Shown: positions 1 to 11,847 of the stretch, piece by piece
How positions within the stretch are numbered: the first letter of the stretch is position 1
Layout: every line of letters begins with the position of its first letter
NCBI RefSeq assembly: GCF_019237615.1
Contig: NZ_JAFAGT010000085.1
Coordinates: 1 to 64,000, forward strand
DNA from: Roseateles sp.
Lineage (GTDB): Bacteria > Pseudomonadota > Gammaproteobacteria > Burkholderiales > Burkholderiaceae_C
DNA length: 64,000 nt
Reading direction: 5' to 3'
Translations under genes and position numbers: made by a program
The notes under the pieces: generated by a model
Database searches by the model: none
What the model was told of the DNA's origin: nothing
What the model saw: the letters and a program-made list of their open reading frames with translations, nothing else

Positions 1-1178
1 GCCATTTCGTCCAGCGCGGCAAGGTGCGAATAGCCGGGAGCGCGGATCTTCAGCCGGTACGGCTTGTTCGCACCGTCGCTGACGATGTAGATGCCAAACT
101 CACCCTTCGGGTGCTCGACTGCGGCATAGGCCTGGCCTTCGGGCACGCGGAATCCTTCGGTGAAGAGCTTGAAATGGTGGATCAGCTCTTCCATCGAGGA
201 CTTCATCGACTCGCGGCTCGGCGGGGCGACCTTGTGGTTGTCCGTGATGACCGGGCCCGGGTTGGCGCGCAGCCAGGCCACGCACTGCTGGACGATGCGG
301 TTGGCCTGGCGCATTTCCTCAACGCGCACGAGGTAGCGGTCGTAGGTGTCGCCGTTCGTGCCGATGGCCACGTCGAAGTCCATCTGGCCGTAGACGTCGT
401 AGGGCTGCTTCTTGCGCAGGTCCCAGGCGATGCCCGAGCCGCGCAGCATCGCGCCGCTGAAGCCCAGGTTGAGCGCGCGCTCGGGCGACACGACGCCGAT
501 GCCGACCGTGCGCTGCTTCCAGATGCGGTTGTCCGTCAGCAGCGTCTCGTAGTCGTCGACGTTCTTCGGGAAGCGACGGCAGAAGTCCTCGATGAAGTCG
601 AGCAGCGAGCCCGAACGGTTCTCGTTGAGCTGCGCGATGGCCTTGGCATTGCGGATCTTGCTGACCTGGTATTGCGGCATGCTGTCCGGCAGGTCGCGGT
701 AGACGCCGCCCGGACGGAAGTAGGCCGCGTGCATGCGCGCGCCCGACACCGCCTCGTACATGTCGAAGATGTCCTCACGCTCGCGGAAGCAGTAGATGAG
801 GATGTTCATCGCACCGCAGTCCAACCCGTGCGCACCCAGCCAGAGCAGGTGATTCAGAATGCGGGTCAGCTCGCCGAACATCACGCGGATGTACTGGGCG
901 CGGATGGGCACTTCGAGGCCCAGCATCTTCTCGATGGCCAGGCAGTAGGCATGCTCGTTGGACATCATCGACACGTAGTCGAGGCGGTCCATGTAGGGCA
1001 GCGACTGGATGAAGGTCTTGCTTTCGGCCAGCTTCTCGGTGGCACGGTGCAGCAGGCCGATGTGGGGGTCGGCGCGCTGGATGACTTCGCCGTCAAGCTC
1101 CAGCACCAGACGCAGCACGCCGTGGGCGGCCGGGTGCTGGGGACCGAAGTTCAGCGTGTAGTTCTTGATTTCTGCCAT
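1..1178 (-). CDS. nuoD: NADH-quinone oxidoreductase subunit D (partial, runs off window start)
   Basis: Reverse strand from ATG at 1178 reads [33 protein letters not shown]..., the NuoD N-terminus; followed in order by nuoC, nuoB, nuoA. Confidence 0.95.
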   Translation of the reverse strand, partial: MAEIKNYTLNFGPQHPAAHGVLRLVLELDGEVIQRADPHIGLLHRATEKLAESKTFIQSLPYMDRLDYVSMMSNEHAYCLAIEKMLGLEVPIRAQYIRVMFGELTRILNHLLWLGAHGLDCGAMNILIYCFREREDIFDMYEAVSGARMHAAYFRPGGVYRDLPDSMPQYQVSKIRNAKAIAQLNENRSGSLLDFIEDFCRRFPKNVDDYETLLTDNRIWKQRTVGIGVVSPERALNLGFSGAMLRGSGIAWDLRKKQPYDVYGQMDFDVAIGTNGDTYDRYLVRVEEMRQANRIVQQCVAWLRANPGPVITDNHKVAPPSRESMKSSMEELIHHFKLFTEGFRVPEGQAYAAVEHPKGEFGIYIVSDGANKPYRLKIRAPGYSHLAALDEM

Positions 1179-1774
1179 TACAGACCGCCGTACTTGTCTT
1201 CGCGGATGATGCGGGGCGTGATCTCGCGCGGCTCGATGGTGACCGGCTGGTAGATCACGCGCTTCTGTTCGGCGTCGTAGCGCATCTCGACGTGACCCGA
1301 CACCGGGAAGTCCTTGCGCATCGGGTGGCCGATGAAACCGTAGTCCGTCAGGATGCGGCGCAGGTCATCGTGGCCGTCGAAGATGACGCCGTACATGTCG
1401 AAGGCCTCGCGCTCGAACCAGTTGGCCGAGTTCCACACCGGCGTGACCGAGGCCACGCAGGGGAAGTCGTCGTCGGTGGCGAAGACCTTGAGGCGCAGGC
1501 GCCAGTTCTTGCTGATCGACAGCAGGTGGCTCACGACGGCGTAGCGCTGGCCCTCCCAGGCGCCGTCGCCATAGCCGCTGTAGTCGACGCCGCAGAGGTC
1601 GATCAGCTGCTCCAGCTGCAGCTCGGGATGGTCGCGCAGCGTGGTCGCAACGTCGAGATAGTCGGCCGCGCGAACAGTCAGCGTCAGCTCGCCCAGGGCG
1701 GACTGCAGCGAGACGACGCGCTCGCCCAGGATGGCGCCAATCTGCTGGGCCAGGGTTTCGAGATTCAGGCTCAT
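1178..1774 (-). CDS. nuoC: NADH-quinone oxidoreductase subunit C
   Basis: [20 protein letters not shown]...[39 protein letters not shown]; start placed at the internal Met of the listed ORF. Confidence 0.95.
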   Translation of the reverse strand: MSLNLETLAQQIGAILGERVVSLQSALGELTLTVRAADYLDVATTLRDHPELQLEQLIDLCGVDYSGYGDGAWEGQRYAVVSHLLSISKNWRLRLKVFATDDDFPCVASVTPVWNSANWFEREAFDMYGVIFDGHDDLRRILTDYGFIGHPMRKDFPVSGHVEMRYDAEQKRVIYQPVTIEPREITPRIIREDKYGGL

Positions 1775-1784
1775 ACCTTGGCGC

Positions 1785-2261
1785 TCAGCGGGCAATGGTG
1801 TTTTCGCGGCGGATCTTGGCCTGCAGCTGCAGGATGCCGTACAGCAGGGCCTCGGCCGTCGGCGGGCAGCCGGGCACGTAGACGTCCACCGGCACGATGC
1901 GGTCACAGCCGCGCACCACCGAGTAGCTGTAGTGGTAGTAGCCGCCGCCGTTGGCGCAGGAGCCCATGGAGAGCACCCAGCGCGGCTCAGCCATCTGGTC
2001 GTAGACCTTGCGCAGGGCCGGCGCCATCTTGTTGCACAACGTGCCGGCCACGATCATCAGGTCGGACTGACGCGGGCTCGGGCGGAACAGCATGCCGAAG
2101 CGGTCGATGTCGTAGCGCGCGGCACCCGCGTGCATCATCTCGACGGCACAGCAGGCCAGACCGAACGTCATTGGCCACAACGAGCCGGTCTTGGACCAGT
2201 TGATGAGCTTGTCGACCGATGTCGTGACAAAGCCCTCTTTCAGGACGCCTTCAATACCCAT
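1785..2261 (-). CDS. nuoB: NADH-quinone oxidoreductase subunit B
   Basis: [44 protein letters not shown]...[40 protein letters not shown]. Confidence 0.97.
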   Translation of the reverse strand: MGIEGVLKEGFVTTSVDKLINWSKTGSLWPMTFGLACCAVEMMHAGAARYDIDRFGMLFRPSPRQSDLMIVAGTLCNKMAPALRKVYDQMAEPRWVLSMGSCANGGGYYHYSYSVVRGCDRIVPVDVYVPGCPPTAEALLYGILQLQAKIRRENTIAR

Positions 2262-2291
2262 TTGAAATTCCCAGCTTGTGTCGGCGGACGC

Positions 2292-2651
2292 TTATTCCCA
2301 ATCGAGGGCGCCTTTTTTCCACTCGTAGGCGAAGCCCACGACGAGGATGCCGAGGAAGATCATCATCGCCCAGAAGCCGGTCGCACCGATTTCCCTGAGC
2401 GCCACGGCCCAGGGGAACAGGAAGGCGATTTCCAGGTCGAAAAGAATGAACAGGATGGCGACGAGGTAGTAGCGCACGTCGAATTTCATGCGCGCGTCTT
2501 CAAAGGCCTCGAAGCCACACTCGTAGGGGGAGTTCTTGGCCTGATCCGGCCGATTGGGACCCAACAGCGCGCCGAGCACCTGGGGCGCGATCCCGACCAC
2601 TGCGCCAACCAGGATGAAGAGGATGACGGGCAGGTATTGTTCGAGATTCAT
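2292..2651 (-). CDS. nuoA: NADH-quinone oxidoreductase subunit A
   Basis: 119 aa; [41 protein letters not shown]. Confidence 0.96.
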   Translation of the reverse strand: MNLEQYLPVILFILVGAVVGIAPQVLGALLGPNRPDQAKNSPYECGFEAFEDARMKFDVRYYLVAILFILFDLEIAFLFPWAVALREIGATGFWAMMIFLGILVVGFAYEWKKGALDWE

Positions 2652-2826
2652 CTGCGCTTTCTCGTGTCACAAAAGCAAACAGGCGCGCCACCAGCGAATC
2701 GAATGATGTCGCTCGCGGATCGCGCCCGCCTGGAACCTTGCATCCACCTCCCGGCTCGAACCGGGCGATCTCCGCGACAGGCCGCTTTGGCTGACTCCCA
2801 CAACAGCGGAAGCCTTGCCGATTGTT

Positions 2827-2911
2827 TGGTGCCGTCGGCGAGACTCGAACTCGCACAGCTTTCGCCACTACCCCCTCAAGATAGCGTGTCTACCAATTTC
2901 ACCACGACGGC
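2827..2911 (-). tRNA. tRNA-Leu (anticodon GAG)
   Basis: Reverse complement GCCGTCGTGGTGAAATTGGTAGACACGCTATCTTGAGGGGGTAG...GTTCGAGTCTCGCCGACGGCACCA: acceptor stem GCCGTCG/CGACGGC, anticodon stem CTATC/GGTAG around TTGAGGG, long variable arm, encoded CCA. Confidence 0.95.
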
Positions 2912-3023
2912 AGGTACTCAATTTGCCTGGCAACAAAGGAGGGTTTGCATTGCCAGACAGCCTCGCATTCTATACCGGAAAAGCCTGGCCTCCGGCGAAG
3001 ACGCGAGGGTTAGTTCGCCTTCT

Positions 3024-3392
3024 TCAGTGCGACGCCGGGGATGCCGGCGCTGCGGGGGCGACGACGGCACCGGGGATGGCAGCGGCTCCCGAGGCGGCCG
3101 GCGCCACGATGGCAGCGCGGTCCAGCACGTTGTCGACGGCCGGCGCGGAGGTGCGGCCGTTGGACAGGAAGGCCAGGCCCAGGGTGCAACCGAAGAACAG
3201 CGTCGCGGCGACGGCCGTGCTGCGCGACAGGAAGTTGGCACTGCCGGTGGCACCGAACAGGCTTCCCGACGCACCACTGCCGAAGGAGGCGCCCATGTCG
3301 GCGCCCTTGCCGTGCTGCACCAGCACCAGACCGATGATCACCAGAGCCGACAGCAACTGAACGATCAACACCAGATTCGCAAAGACCTGCAT
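3024..3392 (-). CDS. secG: Preprotein translocase subunit SecG
   Basis: MQVFANLVLIVQLLSALVIIGLVLVQHGKGADMGASFGSGASGSLFGATGSANFLSRSTAVAAT; next to tRNA-Leu and tpiA. Confidence 0.93.
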   Translation of the reverse strand: MQVFANLVLIVQLLSALVIIGLVLVQHGKGADMGASFGSGASGSLFGATGSANFLSRSTAVAATLFFGCTLGLAFLSNGRTSAPAVDNVLDRAAIVAPAASGAAAIPGAVVAPAAPASPASH

Positions 3393-3453
3393 TCCAAACA
3401 CTCCATCAAAACTCTTGTGGCGCCCTGCCCTCTTGGCCAGGCGCCGGGAAAAC

Positions 3454-4197
3454 TCAGTGGGCCGCAGCCAGGCAGATGGCCGCGAAGTCGGCCACCTTCA
3501 GGGATGCGCCCCCGATCAGACCGCCATCGATGTCGGGCTGGCCGAACAGCTGGGCGGCGTTGTCGGCCTTGACGCTGCCGCCGTACAGGATGCGCATTGC
3601 CGACGCGCGGTCCGTCGCAGCCTGCATCTGGGCGCGCAGCACCGCATGCACGGCCTGCGCTTCGGCGGGCGTGGCGGTCAGGCCGGTGCCGATGGCCCAG
3701 ACAGGCTCATAGGCCACGACCATCTCGCCGCAGCAATGCCCCAGCGTGTGGATGACCGCCGCGAGCTGGCGCTTGACGACAGCTTCGGTCTGGCCGGCCT
3801 CGCGCTCGGCACGCGTCTCGCCCACGCAGACGATGGGCGTCACGCCATGCGCCAGCGCGGCCTTGGCCTTGTCGGCGACGAGCTGGTCGCTCTCCGCGTG
3901 ATAGGCCCGCCGCTCCGAGTGACCAACGATGGCATAGCGGCAACCGACGTCGGCCAGCATCGCGCTGGACACCTCGCCGGTGTAGGCCCCCTGCTCGTGA
4001 GCCGAGCAGTCCTGCGCACCGTACGCGATGGCCGTACCGGTCAACGCGAGGGCCGTCTCGGCGATATAGGGGAAGGGCACGCAGACGGCGACGTCGGCGT
4101 TCCAGGGGCCGGCCTCCTTCAGGCCGGCAAGCAGCTGGGCATTGGCAGCCCGGCTGCCATGCATCTTCCAGTTGCCCGCGACGAGCTTTCTTCTCAT
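3454..4197 (-). CDS. tpiA: Triosephosphate isomerase
   Basis: [15 protein letters not shown]...[11 protein letters not shown]...ILYGGSVK motifs. Confidence 0.97.
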   Translation of the reverse strand: MRRKLVAGNWKMHGSRAANAQLLAGLKEAGPWNADVAVCVPFPYIAETALALTGTAIAYGAQDCSAHEQGAYTGEVSSAMLADVGCRYAIVGHSERRAYHAESDQLVADKAKAALAHGVTPIVCVGETRAEREAGQTEAVVKRQLAAVIHTLGHCCGEMVVAYEPVWAIGTGLTATPAEAQAVHAVLRAQMQAATDRASAMRILYGGSVKADNAAQLFGQPDIDGGLIGGASLKVADFAAICLAAAH

Positions 4198-4210
4198 CTC
4201 TTGCTCTCCC

Positions 4211-5197
4211 TCACCAGGTCAGCACGATCTTGCCGATGTGCTGGTTGGACTCCATCCGCGCGTGCGCCTCGGCCGCCTGCGCGGCGGGCAGCTCACGGTC
4301 GATGACCGGCCGAATACGGCCCGCCTCGATCAGCGGCCAGACCCGGTCGCGCAGCGAACGCGCCAGGCCGGCCTTGAAGGCCGCCGAGCGCGGGCGCAGC
4401 GTCGAGCCGGTGATGGTCAGGCGCTTGCGCAGAACGAGGCCGGCATCGATCTCCGACTTCACGCCACCCTGCACCGCGATCAGCGCCAGACGACCGTCGT
4501 CGGCCAGCGCCTGCACGCCACGGCCGATGTAGTCGCCGGCCACCATGTCCAGGATCACGTCGACACCGCGACCACCCGTGGCGGCCTTGGCCTCGGCGAC
4601 GAAGTCCTGCTCGCGGTAATTGATCGCGATGTCGGCGCCCAGTGCCTTGCAGGCCTCGGCCTTGTCGGCGCTGCCGACCGTCACCAGCACGCGGGCGCCC
4701 AGCGCCTTGGCGATTTGGATGGCCGTCACGCCGATACCGCTGGAGCCACCATGGATCAGCAGCGTCTCACCAGCCTGCAGACCGGCACGGTCAAACACGT
4801 TGGCCCAAACGGTGAAGCAGGTCTCCGGCAGCGTGGCCGCCTGCGCCAGCGTCCAGCCCTGGGGCAGCGGCAGGCATTGGCCCACCGGAGCCGTGCACAG
4901 CTCGGCATAGCCGCCGCCGTTGACCAGCGCACAGACCTTGTCGCCGACCTTGAAGCCAAGCGCAGCCAGGGCCTGCTCGTCGCCGGCGACGATCTCGCCC
5001 GCAACCTCCAGACCCGGCAACTCGCTCGCCCCGGGCGGCGGAGGGTAGGCGCCCTTGCGCTGCAGCACGTCCGGACGGTTGACGCCCGAAGCTGCAACAC
5101 GGATCAGGCACTCACCCGGGCCCGCGACCGGATCCGGCCGCTCGGCCAATTCCAGCACCTCGGGCCCGCCGGGGCGGGTGATCGCGATGGCTTTCAT
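4211..5197 (-). CDS. NAD(P)H-quinone oxidoreductase, zinc-independent MDR superfamily
   Basis: [73 protein letters not shown] nucleotide-binding motif. Confidence 0.9.
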   Translation of the reverse strand: MKAIAITRPGGPEVLELAERPDPVAGPGECLIRVAASGVNRPDVLQRKGAYPPPPGASELPGLEVAGEIVAGDEQALAALGFKVGDKVCALVNGGGYAELCTAPVGQCLPLPQGWTLAQAATLPETCFTVWANVFDRAGLQAGETLLIHGGSSGIGVTAIQIAKALGARVLVTVGSADKAEACKALGADIAINYREQDFVAEAKAATGGRGVDVILDMVAGDYIGRGVQALADDGRLALIAVQGGVKSEIDAGLVLRKRLTITGSTLRPRSAAFKAGLARSLRDRVWPLIEAGRIRPVIDRELPAAQAAEAHARMESNQHIGKIVLTW

Positions 5198-5207
5198 CGC
5201 CGGTCTG

Positions 5208-7355
5208 TTACTCCGCGGCGGCCGGCGCTTCTTCAGCGCCCGACGCAGCTTCACGGGGCTCACGCTCCGGACGGTCGATCAGCGCCTTCATGGACAGCTT
5301 GATGCGGCCCTTCTCGTCGGTCTCCAGCACCTTGACCTTGACGACCTGGCCTTCCTGCAGGAAGTCGGTCACCTTCTCGACGCGCTGGTGGGCGATCTGG
5401 CTGATGTGCAGCAGGCCGTCCTTGCCGGGCAGCAGGTTCACGAGGGCGCCGAAGTCCAGGATCTTGACGATCGGGCCTTCGTAGATCTTGCCCACTTCGA
5501 CTTCAGCGGTGATCTCGGCAATGCGCTTCTTGGCCATCTCGGCCTTCTCGGCATCCGTCGAGGCGATGGTGATGGTGCCGTCCTCGGCGATGTCGATGGT
5601 CGTGCCGGTCTCTTCGGTCAGCGCCCGGATGGTGGCGCCGCCCTTGCCGATCACGTCACGGATCTTCTCCGGGTTGATCTTCATCGTGTACAGGCGCGGG
5701 GCGAACTGCGACACCTCGGTGTTGGCGCCGCTCATGGCCTCGACCATCTTGCCCAGGATGTGCAGGCGTGCCTCCTTGGCCTGAGCCAGTGCGACCTGCA
5801 TGATCTCCTTGGTGATGCCCTGGATCTTGATGTCCATCTGCAGGGCCGTGATGCCGGTCGTCGTGCCAGCCACCTTGAAGTCCATGTCGCCGAGGTGGTC
5901 CTCGTCACCCAGGATGTCGGTCAGCACGGCGAAGCGATTGGCGTCCTTGATCAGGCCCATGGCGATGCCGGCCACGTGGGCCTTCATCGGCACGCCGGCG
6001 TCCATCAAAGCCAGGCAGCCGCCGCAGACGGAAGCCATGGACGAGGAGCCATTGGACTCGGTGATCTCGGAGACAACGCGCAGCGAGTACGGGAAGTCTT
6101 CCTTGCTCGGCAGTGCGGCGATCAGCGCGCGCTTGGCCAGGCGGCCGTGGCCGATTTCGCGGCGCTTCGGCGAGCCCACGCGGCCCGTCTCGCCAGTGGC
6201 GAACGGGGGCATGTTGTAGTGCATCATGAAGCGGTCTTCGAACTCGCCATCCAGCGCGTCGATGCGCTGCGCATCACGGTCCGTCCCCAGCGTGGCGACG
6301 ACCAGGGCCTGCGTCTCGCCGCGCGTGAACAGCGCCGAGCCGTGGGTGCGCGGCAGGATGCCGTTGCTGATCTCGATGGGGCGCACGGTGCGGGTGTCGC
6401 GACCGTCGATGCGGGGCTCGCCGGCCAGGATCTGGCTGCGGACGATGCGGGCTTCGATCTCGAACAGCAGGCCTTCGACCTCGACCTTGTCGAACGACAC
6501 GCCTTCGGCCGACAGCGCGGCGAACACGTTGGCCGATGCCGCACGGCAGGCTTGCGTGCGGGCCTGCTTGGAACGGATCTGGTAGGCCTCGCGCAGCGGG
6601 CCTTCCGCCAGGGCGTTGACCTTGGCGATGAAGGCTTCATCCTTGGCGGGAGCAACCCAGTTCCAGGTCGGCTTTCCGGCTTCCTTGACCAGCTCGTTGA
6701 TCGCAGCGATGGCCACATTGCCCTGCTCGTGGCCGAAGACCACGGCGCCCAGCATGACTTCCTCCGACAGGCCCGAGGCCTCGGACTCGACCATCAGCAC
6801 GGCGGCTTGCGTGCCGGCGACGACCAGGTCCATCTGGCTGTTGGCCAGCTCGGACTTGCTGGGGTTCAGCGTGTACTCGCCGTTGACGTAGCCCACGCGG
6901 GCAGCGCCGATGGGGCCGTTGAACGGGATGCCGGACACGGCCAGCGCGGCGGACGTGCCGATCATGGCGGCGATGTCGGCCTGCACTTCGGGGTTCAGGC
7001 TCACCACATGGATGACGACCTGCACTTCGTTGAAGAAGCCTTCGGGGAACAGCGGACGGATCGGACGGTCGATCAGGCGGCTGGTCAGCGTCTCGTGCTC
7101 GCTGGGGCGGCCCTCGCGCTTGAAGAAGCTGCCGGGGATCTTGCCGGCGGCATAGGTCTTCTCGAGGTAGTCGACGGTCAGCGGGAAGAAATCCTGGCCG
7201 GCCTTGGCCTCGGTCTTGGCGACCACGGTGGCCAGCACGACGGTGCCTTCGATGTTGACGAGGACGGCGCCGGTGGACTGGCGGGCGATCTCACCCGTTT
7301 CCAGCACGACTTGGTGGCGCCCCCATTGGAAGGACTTGGTGACCTTATTGAACAT
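5208..7355 (-). CDS. pnp: Polyribonucleotide nucleotidyltransferase (start could be 7355, 7361 or 7367)
   Basis: [33 protein letters not shown]...; C-terminal KH ([20 protein letters not shown]) and S1 domains. Confidence 0.97.
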   Translation of the reverse strand: MFNKVTKSFQWGRHQVVLETGEIARQSTGAVLVNIEGTVVLATVVAKTEAKAGQDFFPLTVDYLEKTYAAGKIPGSFFKREGRPSEHETLTSRLIDRPIRPLFPEGFFNEVQVVIHVVSLNPEVQADIAAMIGTSAALAVSGIPFNGPIGAARVGYVNGEYTLNPSKSELANSQMDLVVAGTQAAVLMVESEASGLSEEVMLGAVVFGHEQGNVAIAAINELVKEAGKPTWNWVAPAKDEAFIAKVNALAEGPLREAYQIRSKQARTQACRAASANVFAALSAEGVSFDKVEVEGLLFEIEARIVRSQILAGEPRIDGRDTRTVRPIEISNGILPRTHGSALFTRGETQALVVATLGTDRDAQRIDALDGEFEDRFMMHYNMPPFATGETGRVGSPKRREIGHGRLAKRALIAALPSKEDFPYSLRVVSEITESNGSSSMASVCGGCLALMDAGVPMKAHVAGIAMGLIKDANRFAVLTDILGDEDHLGDMDFKVAGTTTGITALQMDIKIQGITKEIMQVALAQAKEARLHILGKMVEAMSGANTEVSQFAPRLYTMKINPEKIRDVIGKGGATIRALTEETGTTIDIAEDGTITIASTDAEKAEMAKKRIAEITAEVEVGKIYEGPIVKILDFGALVNLLPGKDGLLHISQIAHQRVEKVTDFLQEGQVVKVKVLETDEKGRIKLSMKALIDRPEREPREAASGAEEAPAAAE

Positions 7356-7519
7356 GGACATGCTCATCTCCTGGTTGTGGTGGACGCAGTCAATCGCGTC
7401 CGGTGAAACCGGGAACGAGGCTGGGTTTGGTCCAGATGCCATTCCAGGGCGGCTCGGGTTGGAGCCGTCTTGGAATGATCCGCGACCACGTCAGCTTGGT
7501 TCCTGGCTAGAAAGACAAA

Positions 7520-7554
7520 GAGCCTGTACTGGGCTTGATGGACCAGACAGGCTC
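7520..7554 (-). terminator. Hairpin between rpsO and pnp (terminator or processing site)
   Basis: GAGCCTGT(7520-7527)/ACAGGCTC(7547-7554) plus inner CTGG/CCAG with one bulged A; reverse strand reads stem then TTTGTCTTTCT. Confidence 0.7.
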
Positions 7555-7572
7555 CTTGGCGGATTCGCTAGC

Positions 7573-7842
7573 TTACTTGCGCAGGCCCAGCTTCTGGATC
7601 AGCGCGACGTAACGGGCGGAGTCCACGCGCTTCAGGTAGGCCAGCAGGCTCTTGCGCGTGTTGACCATCTTCAGCAGGCCGCGGCGGCCATGGTGGTCCT
7701 TGGCGTGCAGCTTGAAGTGGGGGGTCAGCTCGTTGATGCGGGCGGTCAGCAGGGCAACTTGGACTTCCGGGCTACCGGTGTCGTTGGCGCTGCGGGCATT
7801 GGCCTTGACGATTTCGGCCTTGTTCAGATCGGCGACGGACAT
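7573..7842 (-). CDS. rpsO: 30S ribosomal protein S15
   Basis: [72 protein letters not shown]. Confidence 0.97.
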   Translation of the reverse strand: MSVADLNKAEIVKANARSANDTGSPEVQVALLTARINELTPHFKLHAKDHHGRRGLLKMVNTRKSLLAYLKRVDSARYVALIQKLGLRK

Positions 7843-8136
7843 TTTGTTTTCCAAAAAGGTTTCGGAAGTCCGGCCGGGCGAGACGCACACGAGGCGCTGC
7901 CGCAGACGGTTTCCGGGGTTGACTTGCGGACACGGGGGAAACCGCCCCGAGCCGTGCTATGCATTCCGCACGCCTTGCGGCGCACAAAACCTGCGGATTC
8001 TAGCCCAAAGCCGGGAACGGGCCAAACCGCGGCAGGCCAGGCGGGCGCACATAAGGCCAGCCACTCGAGCTTTCAAGAGCCCAAACCGCCCTGCCCTGCA
8101 AATGCGTGACTTCTCTTGCCGCGGCGGAAAAGCGCT

Positions 8137-8164
8137 CTTGAAGCGCATTCCGGCCACCCTATCT
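8137..8164 (+). promoter_or_regulatory. Candidate sigma-32 (RpoH) promoter of the Hsp20 gene
   Basis: CTTGAAG - 13 nt - CCCTATCT, close to CTTGAAA-N11-15-CCCCATNT, about 60 nt upstream of the Hsp20 ATG. Confidence 0.7.
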
Positions 8165-8224
8165 CTCGGTCATCGGGTGCTGCTCCCGACTGGTTCAGCA
8201 GCGCAAACCTACGGAGTTGTCCCC

Positions 8225-8614
8225 ATGTTCTATCTGACCCATCCCCGCCAAGTCACCCGTGTCCTGCGTCAGTTCGACGCCGACGTCGCCCGCACCCCGG
8301 CCCTGGACGTCAGCGAAGACGACAAGGCCTACAGCGTCACCGTTGACATGCCCGGCGTGGCCAAGGAAGCCGTCAAGGTCCGCGTGGAAGGCCGCCGCGT
8401 GCACATCGAGACCGCCGCCGCCGAAGCCGCCGCGCCGAGCGATGGCTCCCGCATGCTCTACCGCGAGCGCCGCGCCGCCAGCTACGCCCGCAGCTTCTCG
8501 CTGCCGGTCGAGATCGACCAGGCCCAATCGCAGGCCCGCTTCGACAACGGCGTGCTGACGCTGACCCTGGTCAAGCGTGTCGCCGAAAACGGCGGCCAGC
8601 TGACGGTCAACTAA
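8225..8614 (+). CDS. Hsp20/alpha-crystallin family small heat shock protein
   Basis: 129 aa; [37 protein letters not shown]...[28 protein letters not shown]. Confidence 0.92.
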   Translation: MFYLTHPRQVTRVLRQFDADVARTPALDVSEDDKAYSVTVDMPGVAKEAVKVRVEGRRVHIETAAAEAAAPSDGSRMLYRERRAASYARSFSLPVEIDQAQSQARFDNGVLTLTLVKRVAENGGQLTVN

Positions 8615-9654
8615 GCCGCGCTCAGATCCCAGCGCGGGCGGACCTCGAAGCCGCCGTCCCGCCTGGGTCGGGCCATGCCGCGCTGCACGCGCAGCGCGGC
8701 GGCCATCGCGATCATGGCGCCGTTGTCGGTGCACAGCGACAGTTCGGGATAGTGCACGCGCACGCCTCGCTTGGCGCAGACCGCGTTCAGCTGCTCGCGC
8801 AGCTTGACGTTCGCACCCACGCCACCGGCCACGACGAGACGCTTCAGGCCGGTCTCCTTCAGCGCCAGCAGCGACTTCTTCACGAGCACCTCGACGATGG
8901 CGGCCTGCGTCGACGCGGCCAGGTCGGCCTTGGTCTGCTCGCAGGGCGATTCGCCAATCCTCTTCACCTGCGTCAACACGGCCGTCTTGAGGCCGGCAAA
9001 GCTGAAGTCCGGCCTGCCGCTGTGCAGCAGCGGGCGCGGCAACTCGAATGCTGCCGGATTGCCGAACTCGGCCATGCGCGCCAGGTGCGGGCCACCAGGG
9101 TACGGCAGACCCAGCAGCTTGGCGCTCTTGTCGAAGGCCTCGCCGGCCGCGTCGTCTATGGTCTCGCCGAGGATCTCGTAGCTGCCCACGTCGTCCACGC
9201 GCATCAGCTGCGTGTGGCCGCCACTGACCAGCAGCGCGACGAAGGGGAACTCCGGAGGGTCAGCCGACAGAAAGGGCGACAGCAGATGCCCCTCAAGGTG
9301 ATGGATGGGCAGCGCCGGCACATCCAGCGCCGCGGCCAGCGACACCGCCACACCGGCACCCACCAGCAGCGCACCCGCAAGGCCCGGACCCTGCGTATAG
9401 GCCACCAGGTCCACGTCCTGCAGCGCCACGCCGGCCTGCGACAGCACCTCGCGCGTCAGCGGCAAAACACGGCGCACATGGTCGCGCGAGGCCAGCTCGG
9501 GCACCACGCCGCCATAGGCCTGGTGCATCGAGATCTGGCTGTGCAGCGCCTGCGCCACCAGCCGTGGCGGCTTGTCGCCGTCGACCTCGACGAGCGCCAC
9601 CCCGGTCTCGTCACAGGACGATTCGAAGCCGAGGACGCGCTGGACCGAACTCAC
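8611..9654 (-). CDS. tsaD: tRNA N6-adenosine threonylcarbamoyltransferase TsaD
   Basis: [26 protein letters not shown]...[10 protein letters not shown]...[16 protein letters not shown]. Confidence 0.96.
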   Translation of the reverse strand: MSSVQRVLGFESSCDETGVALVEVDGDKPPRLVAQALHSQISMHQAYGGVVPELASRDHVRRVLPLTREVLSQAGVALQDVDLVAYTQGPGLAGALLVGAGVAVSLAAALDVPALPIHHLEGHLLSPFLSADPPEFPFVALLVSGGHTQLMRVDDVGSYEILGETIDDAAGEAFDKSAKLLGLPYPGGPHLARMAEFGNPAAFELPRPLLHSGRPDFSFAGLKTAVLTQVKRIGESPCEQTKADLAASTQAAIVEVLVKKSLLALKETGLKRLVVAGGVGANVKLREQLNAVCAKRGVRVHYPELSLCTDNGAMIAMAAALRVQRGMARPRRDGGFEVRPRWDLSAA

Positions 9655-9989
9655 TTGCCTTCCTTGGCGTGGTTGATCGAGTACTTGGGGATCTCGACCG
9701 TGATGTCCTGCTGGCGCAGCAGCGCCTGGCAGGACAGCCGCGAGTCGGGCTCAAGCCCCCAGGCGCGGTCCAGCATGTCTTCCTCGTCCTCTTCCATCTC
9801 GCTCAGCGAGCGGCCACCCTCGCGCACGATGACGTGGCAGGTGGTGCAGGCGCAGACCTGGTCGCAGGCATGCTCGATGTGGATGTCGTTGTCCAGCAGG
9901 GCTTCGCAGATCGACGTGCCCGGGGCGGCCGTGATGCTGGCGCCCTGCGGGCAGTACTCGGCGTGCGGGAGGATCTTGATGACGGGCAT
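9651..9989 (-). CDS. fdx: ISC system [2Fe-2S] ferredoxin
   Basis: [59 protein letters not shown]...LSCQALL. Confidence 0.95.
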   Translation of the reverse strand: MPVIKILPHAEYCPQGASITAAPGTSICEALLDNDIHIEHACDQVCACTTCHVIVREGGRSLSEMEEDEEDMLDRAWGLEPDSRLSCQALLRQQDITVEIPKYSINHAKEGK

Positions 9990-9999
9990 GGTGTGAATC

Positions 10000-11844
10000 T
10001 CAGAGCTGGCTGACATCGCGGCCGGTCAGCGCGCGGGCGATGCTGCGGTTCATGCGTTCGGCGGCAAAGCCTTCGGTCGCCTCGGCCAGCGCCTTTGTTG
10101 CAGCCTCGATGGCGTCGGCGTCGCCGGTCATGGCGGCCAGCGCCGACAGGCGGGCCTCCAGCGCCTCGCGCTCGGCCTCCGGCAGCAGGTCGCCGTCGGC
10201 GGCCAGTGCGCTGCGCGTGGCCAGCACCATGCGCTCGGCCTCCACCCTCGCCTCGCGCAGCTTGCGCGCGGCCATATCGGCGTCGGCACTGGCGAAGCCG
10301 TCCTTCAGCATGCCGGCGATCTGCTCGTCGGAGAGGCCATAGCTTGGCTTGACGGCGATGGCGGCCTCCACACCCGAGGTCAGTTCCTGGGCCGACACGC
10401 TGAGCAGGCCATCGGCATCGACCTGGAAGCTGACACGAATGCGCGCCGCGCCGGCCGCCATGGGCGGGATGCCGCGCAGCTCGAAGCGCGCGAGGGACCG
10501 GCATTCGCTGACCAATTCGCGCTCGCCCTGCACCACGTGCAGCGCCAGCGCGGTCTGGCCGTCCTTGAATGTCGTGAAGTCCTGGGCCTTGGCGACGGGG
10601 ATCGTGGCGTTGCGCTCGATGATGCGCTCGACCAGGCCACCCATGGTCTCCAGACCCAGCGACAGCGGGATCACGTCCAGCAGCAGGATCTCGCCATCGG
10701 CCGCATTGCCGGCCAGCTGGTTGGCCTGGACGGCCGCACCCAGCGCCACGACCTCATCGGGGTTCAGGTTGGTCAATACCTCGCGGCCAAACAGATCGCC
10801 GACCGCACGGCGCACGACCGGCATGCGCGTAGAACCACCCACCATGACCGTACCCTGCACGTCCGCGGCCTTGACCTTGGCATCGCGCAGCACGCGCTTC
10901 ACGGACGACAAGGTCCTGGCGATCAAGGGCTGAGCCAGTGCCTCGAACTGGGCTTGCGTGACGGTCACGCGCAGCTCGCCCGCGTCCAGCGCGGCAACGA
11001 GCTCGGTGGATTCGGCGTCGGACAGCGCCTCCTTGGCGGCTCGCGCGGCGACCAGGATGGCGCGCTTGTCATGGGCCGACTCCAGAGTCCGACCGGCCAG
11101 CACCCAGTCCGCCAGCGCGCGGTCGAAATCGTCACCACCCAGCGCTGCATCGCCACCGGTCGCCACGACCTCGAACACGCCACGCGTCAGCCGCAGCAGC
11201 GAGATGTCGAAGGTGCCGCCGCCCAGGTCGTAGACGGCATACAGGCCCTCGCTGGCGTTGTCCAGGCCGTAGGCGATGGCCGCCGCCGTGGGCTCGTTGA
11301 TCAGGCGCAGCACCTTGAGGCCCGCCAGCTCCGCGGCGTCCTTGGTGGCCTGGCGTTGGGCGTCGTCGAAATAGGCCGGCACCGTGATGACCGCGCCGAA
11401 CAAGTCGTCCAGGAAGCTGTCCTCGGCGCGGAAGCGCAGCGTCGCGAGGATCTCCGCGGACACCTCGACAGGGCTCTTCACGCCGTCGCGCGTCACGATG
11501 CCCAGCATGCCGGGGCGATCCTCGAAGTGGTAGGGCAGATGCTCGCGATCACCCACGTCGGCGACGCCGCGGCCCATGAAGCGCTTGACCGAGACGACCG
11601 TGTTCTCGGGGTCCTCCGCCTGTGCCGCCAGCGCGTCGGCGCCGATCTGGCGGCGGCCCTCGGGCAGGTAGCGCACTGCCGACGGCAGGATCACGCGGCC
11701 CTGCTCGTCGGGCAGGCACTCGGCAACGCCATGGCGCACGGCGGCGACAAGGGAATGCGTCGTGCCGAGGTCGATGCCGACGGCAATGCGGCGCTGGTGC
11801 GGGTCGGGCGAGGCGCCGGGTTCGGAGATCTGCAGAAGAGCCAT
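10000..11844 (-). CDS. hscA: Fe-S assembly chaperone HscA (Hsp70 family)
   Basis: [18 protein letters not shown]...[15 protein letters not shown]; between hscB and fdx. Confidence 0.95.
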   Translation of the reverse strand: MALLQISEPGASPDPHQRRIAVGIDLGTTHSLVAAVRHGVAECLPDEQGRVILPSAVRYLPEGRRQIGADALAAQAEDPENTVVSVKRFMGRGVADVGDREHLPYHFEDRPGMLGIVTRDGVKSPVEVSAEILATLRFRAEDSFLDDLFGAVITVPAYFDDAQRQATKDAAELAGLKVLRLINEPTAAAIAYGLDNASEGLYAVYDLGGGTFDISLLRLTRGVFEVVATGGDAALGGDDFDRALADWVLAGRTLESAHDKRAILVAARAAKEALSDAESTELVAALDAGELRVTVTQAQFEALAQPLIARTLSSVKRVLRDAKVKAADVQGTVMVGGSTRMPVVRRAVGDLFGREVLTNLNPDEVVALGAAVQANQLAGNAADGEILLLDVIPLSLGLETMGGLVERIIERNATIPVAKAQDFTTFKDGQTALALHVVQGERELVSECRSLARFELRGIPPMAAGAARIRVSFQVDADGLLSVSAQELTSGVEAAIAVKPSYGLSDEQIAGMLKDGFASADADMAARKLREARVEAERMVLATRSALAADGDLLPEAEREALEARLSALAAMTGDADAIEAATKALAEATEGFAAERMNRSIARALTGRDVSQL

Positions 11845-11847
11845 GGG

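Noticed and set aside
2500-2868. 122-aa reverse ORF overlapping nuoA and the tRNA region
   Set aside because: Overlaps the N-terminal part of nuoA in another frame, with no recognisable domain; treated as spurious.
5055-7406. 783-aa plus-strand ORF antisense to pnp (and similar long antisense ORFs such as 53886..56543 minus, 14969..17311 plus, 10537..12489 plus)
   Set aside because: High-GC codon bias of the real genes creates open opposite-strand frames; the translations are His/Asp/Gly/Val/Arg-rich low-complexity text with no domain motifs, while the sense strand encodes well-known proteins.
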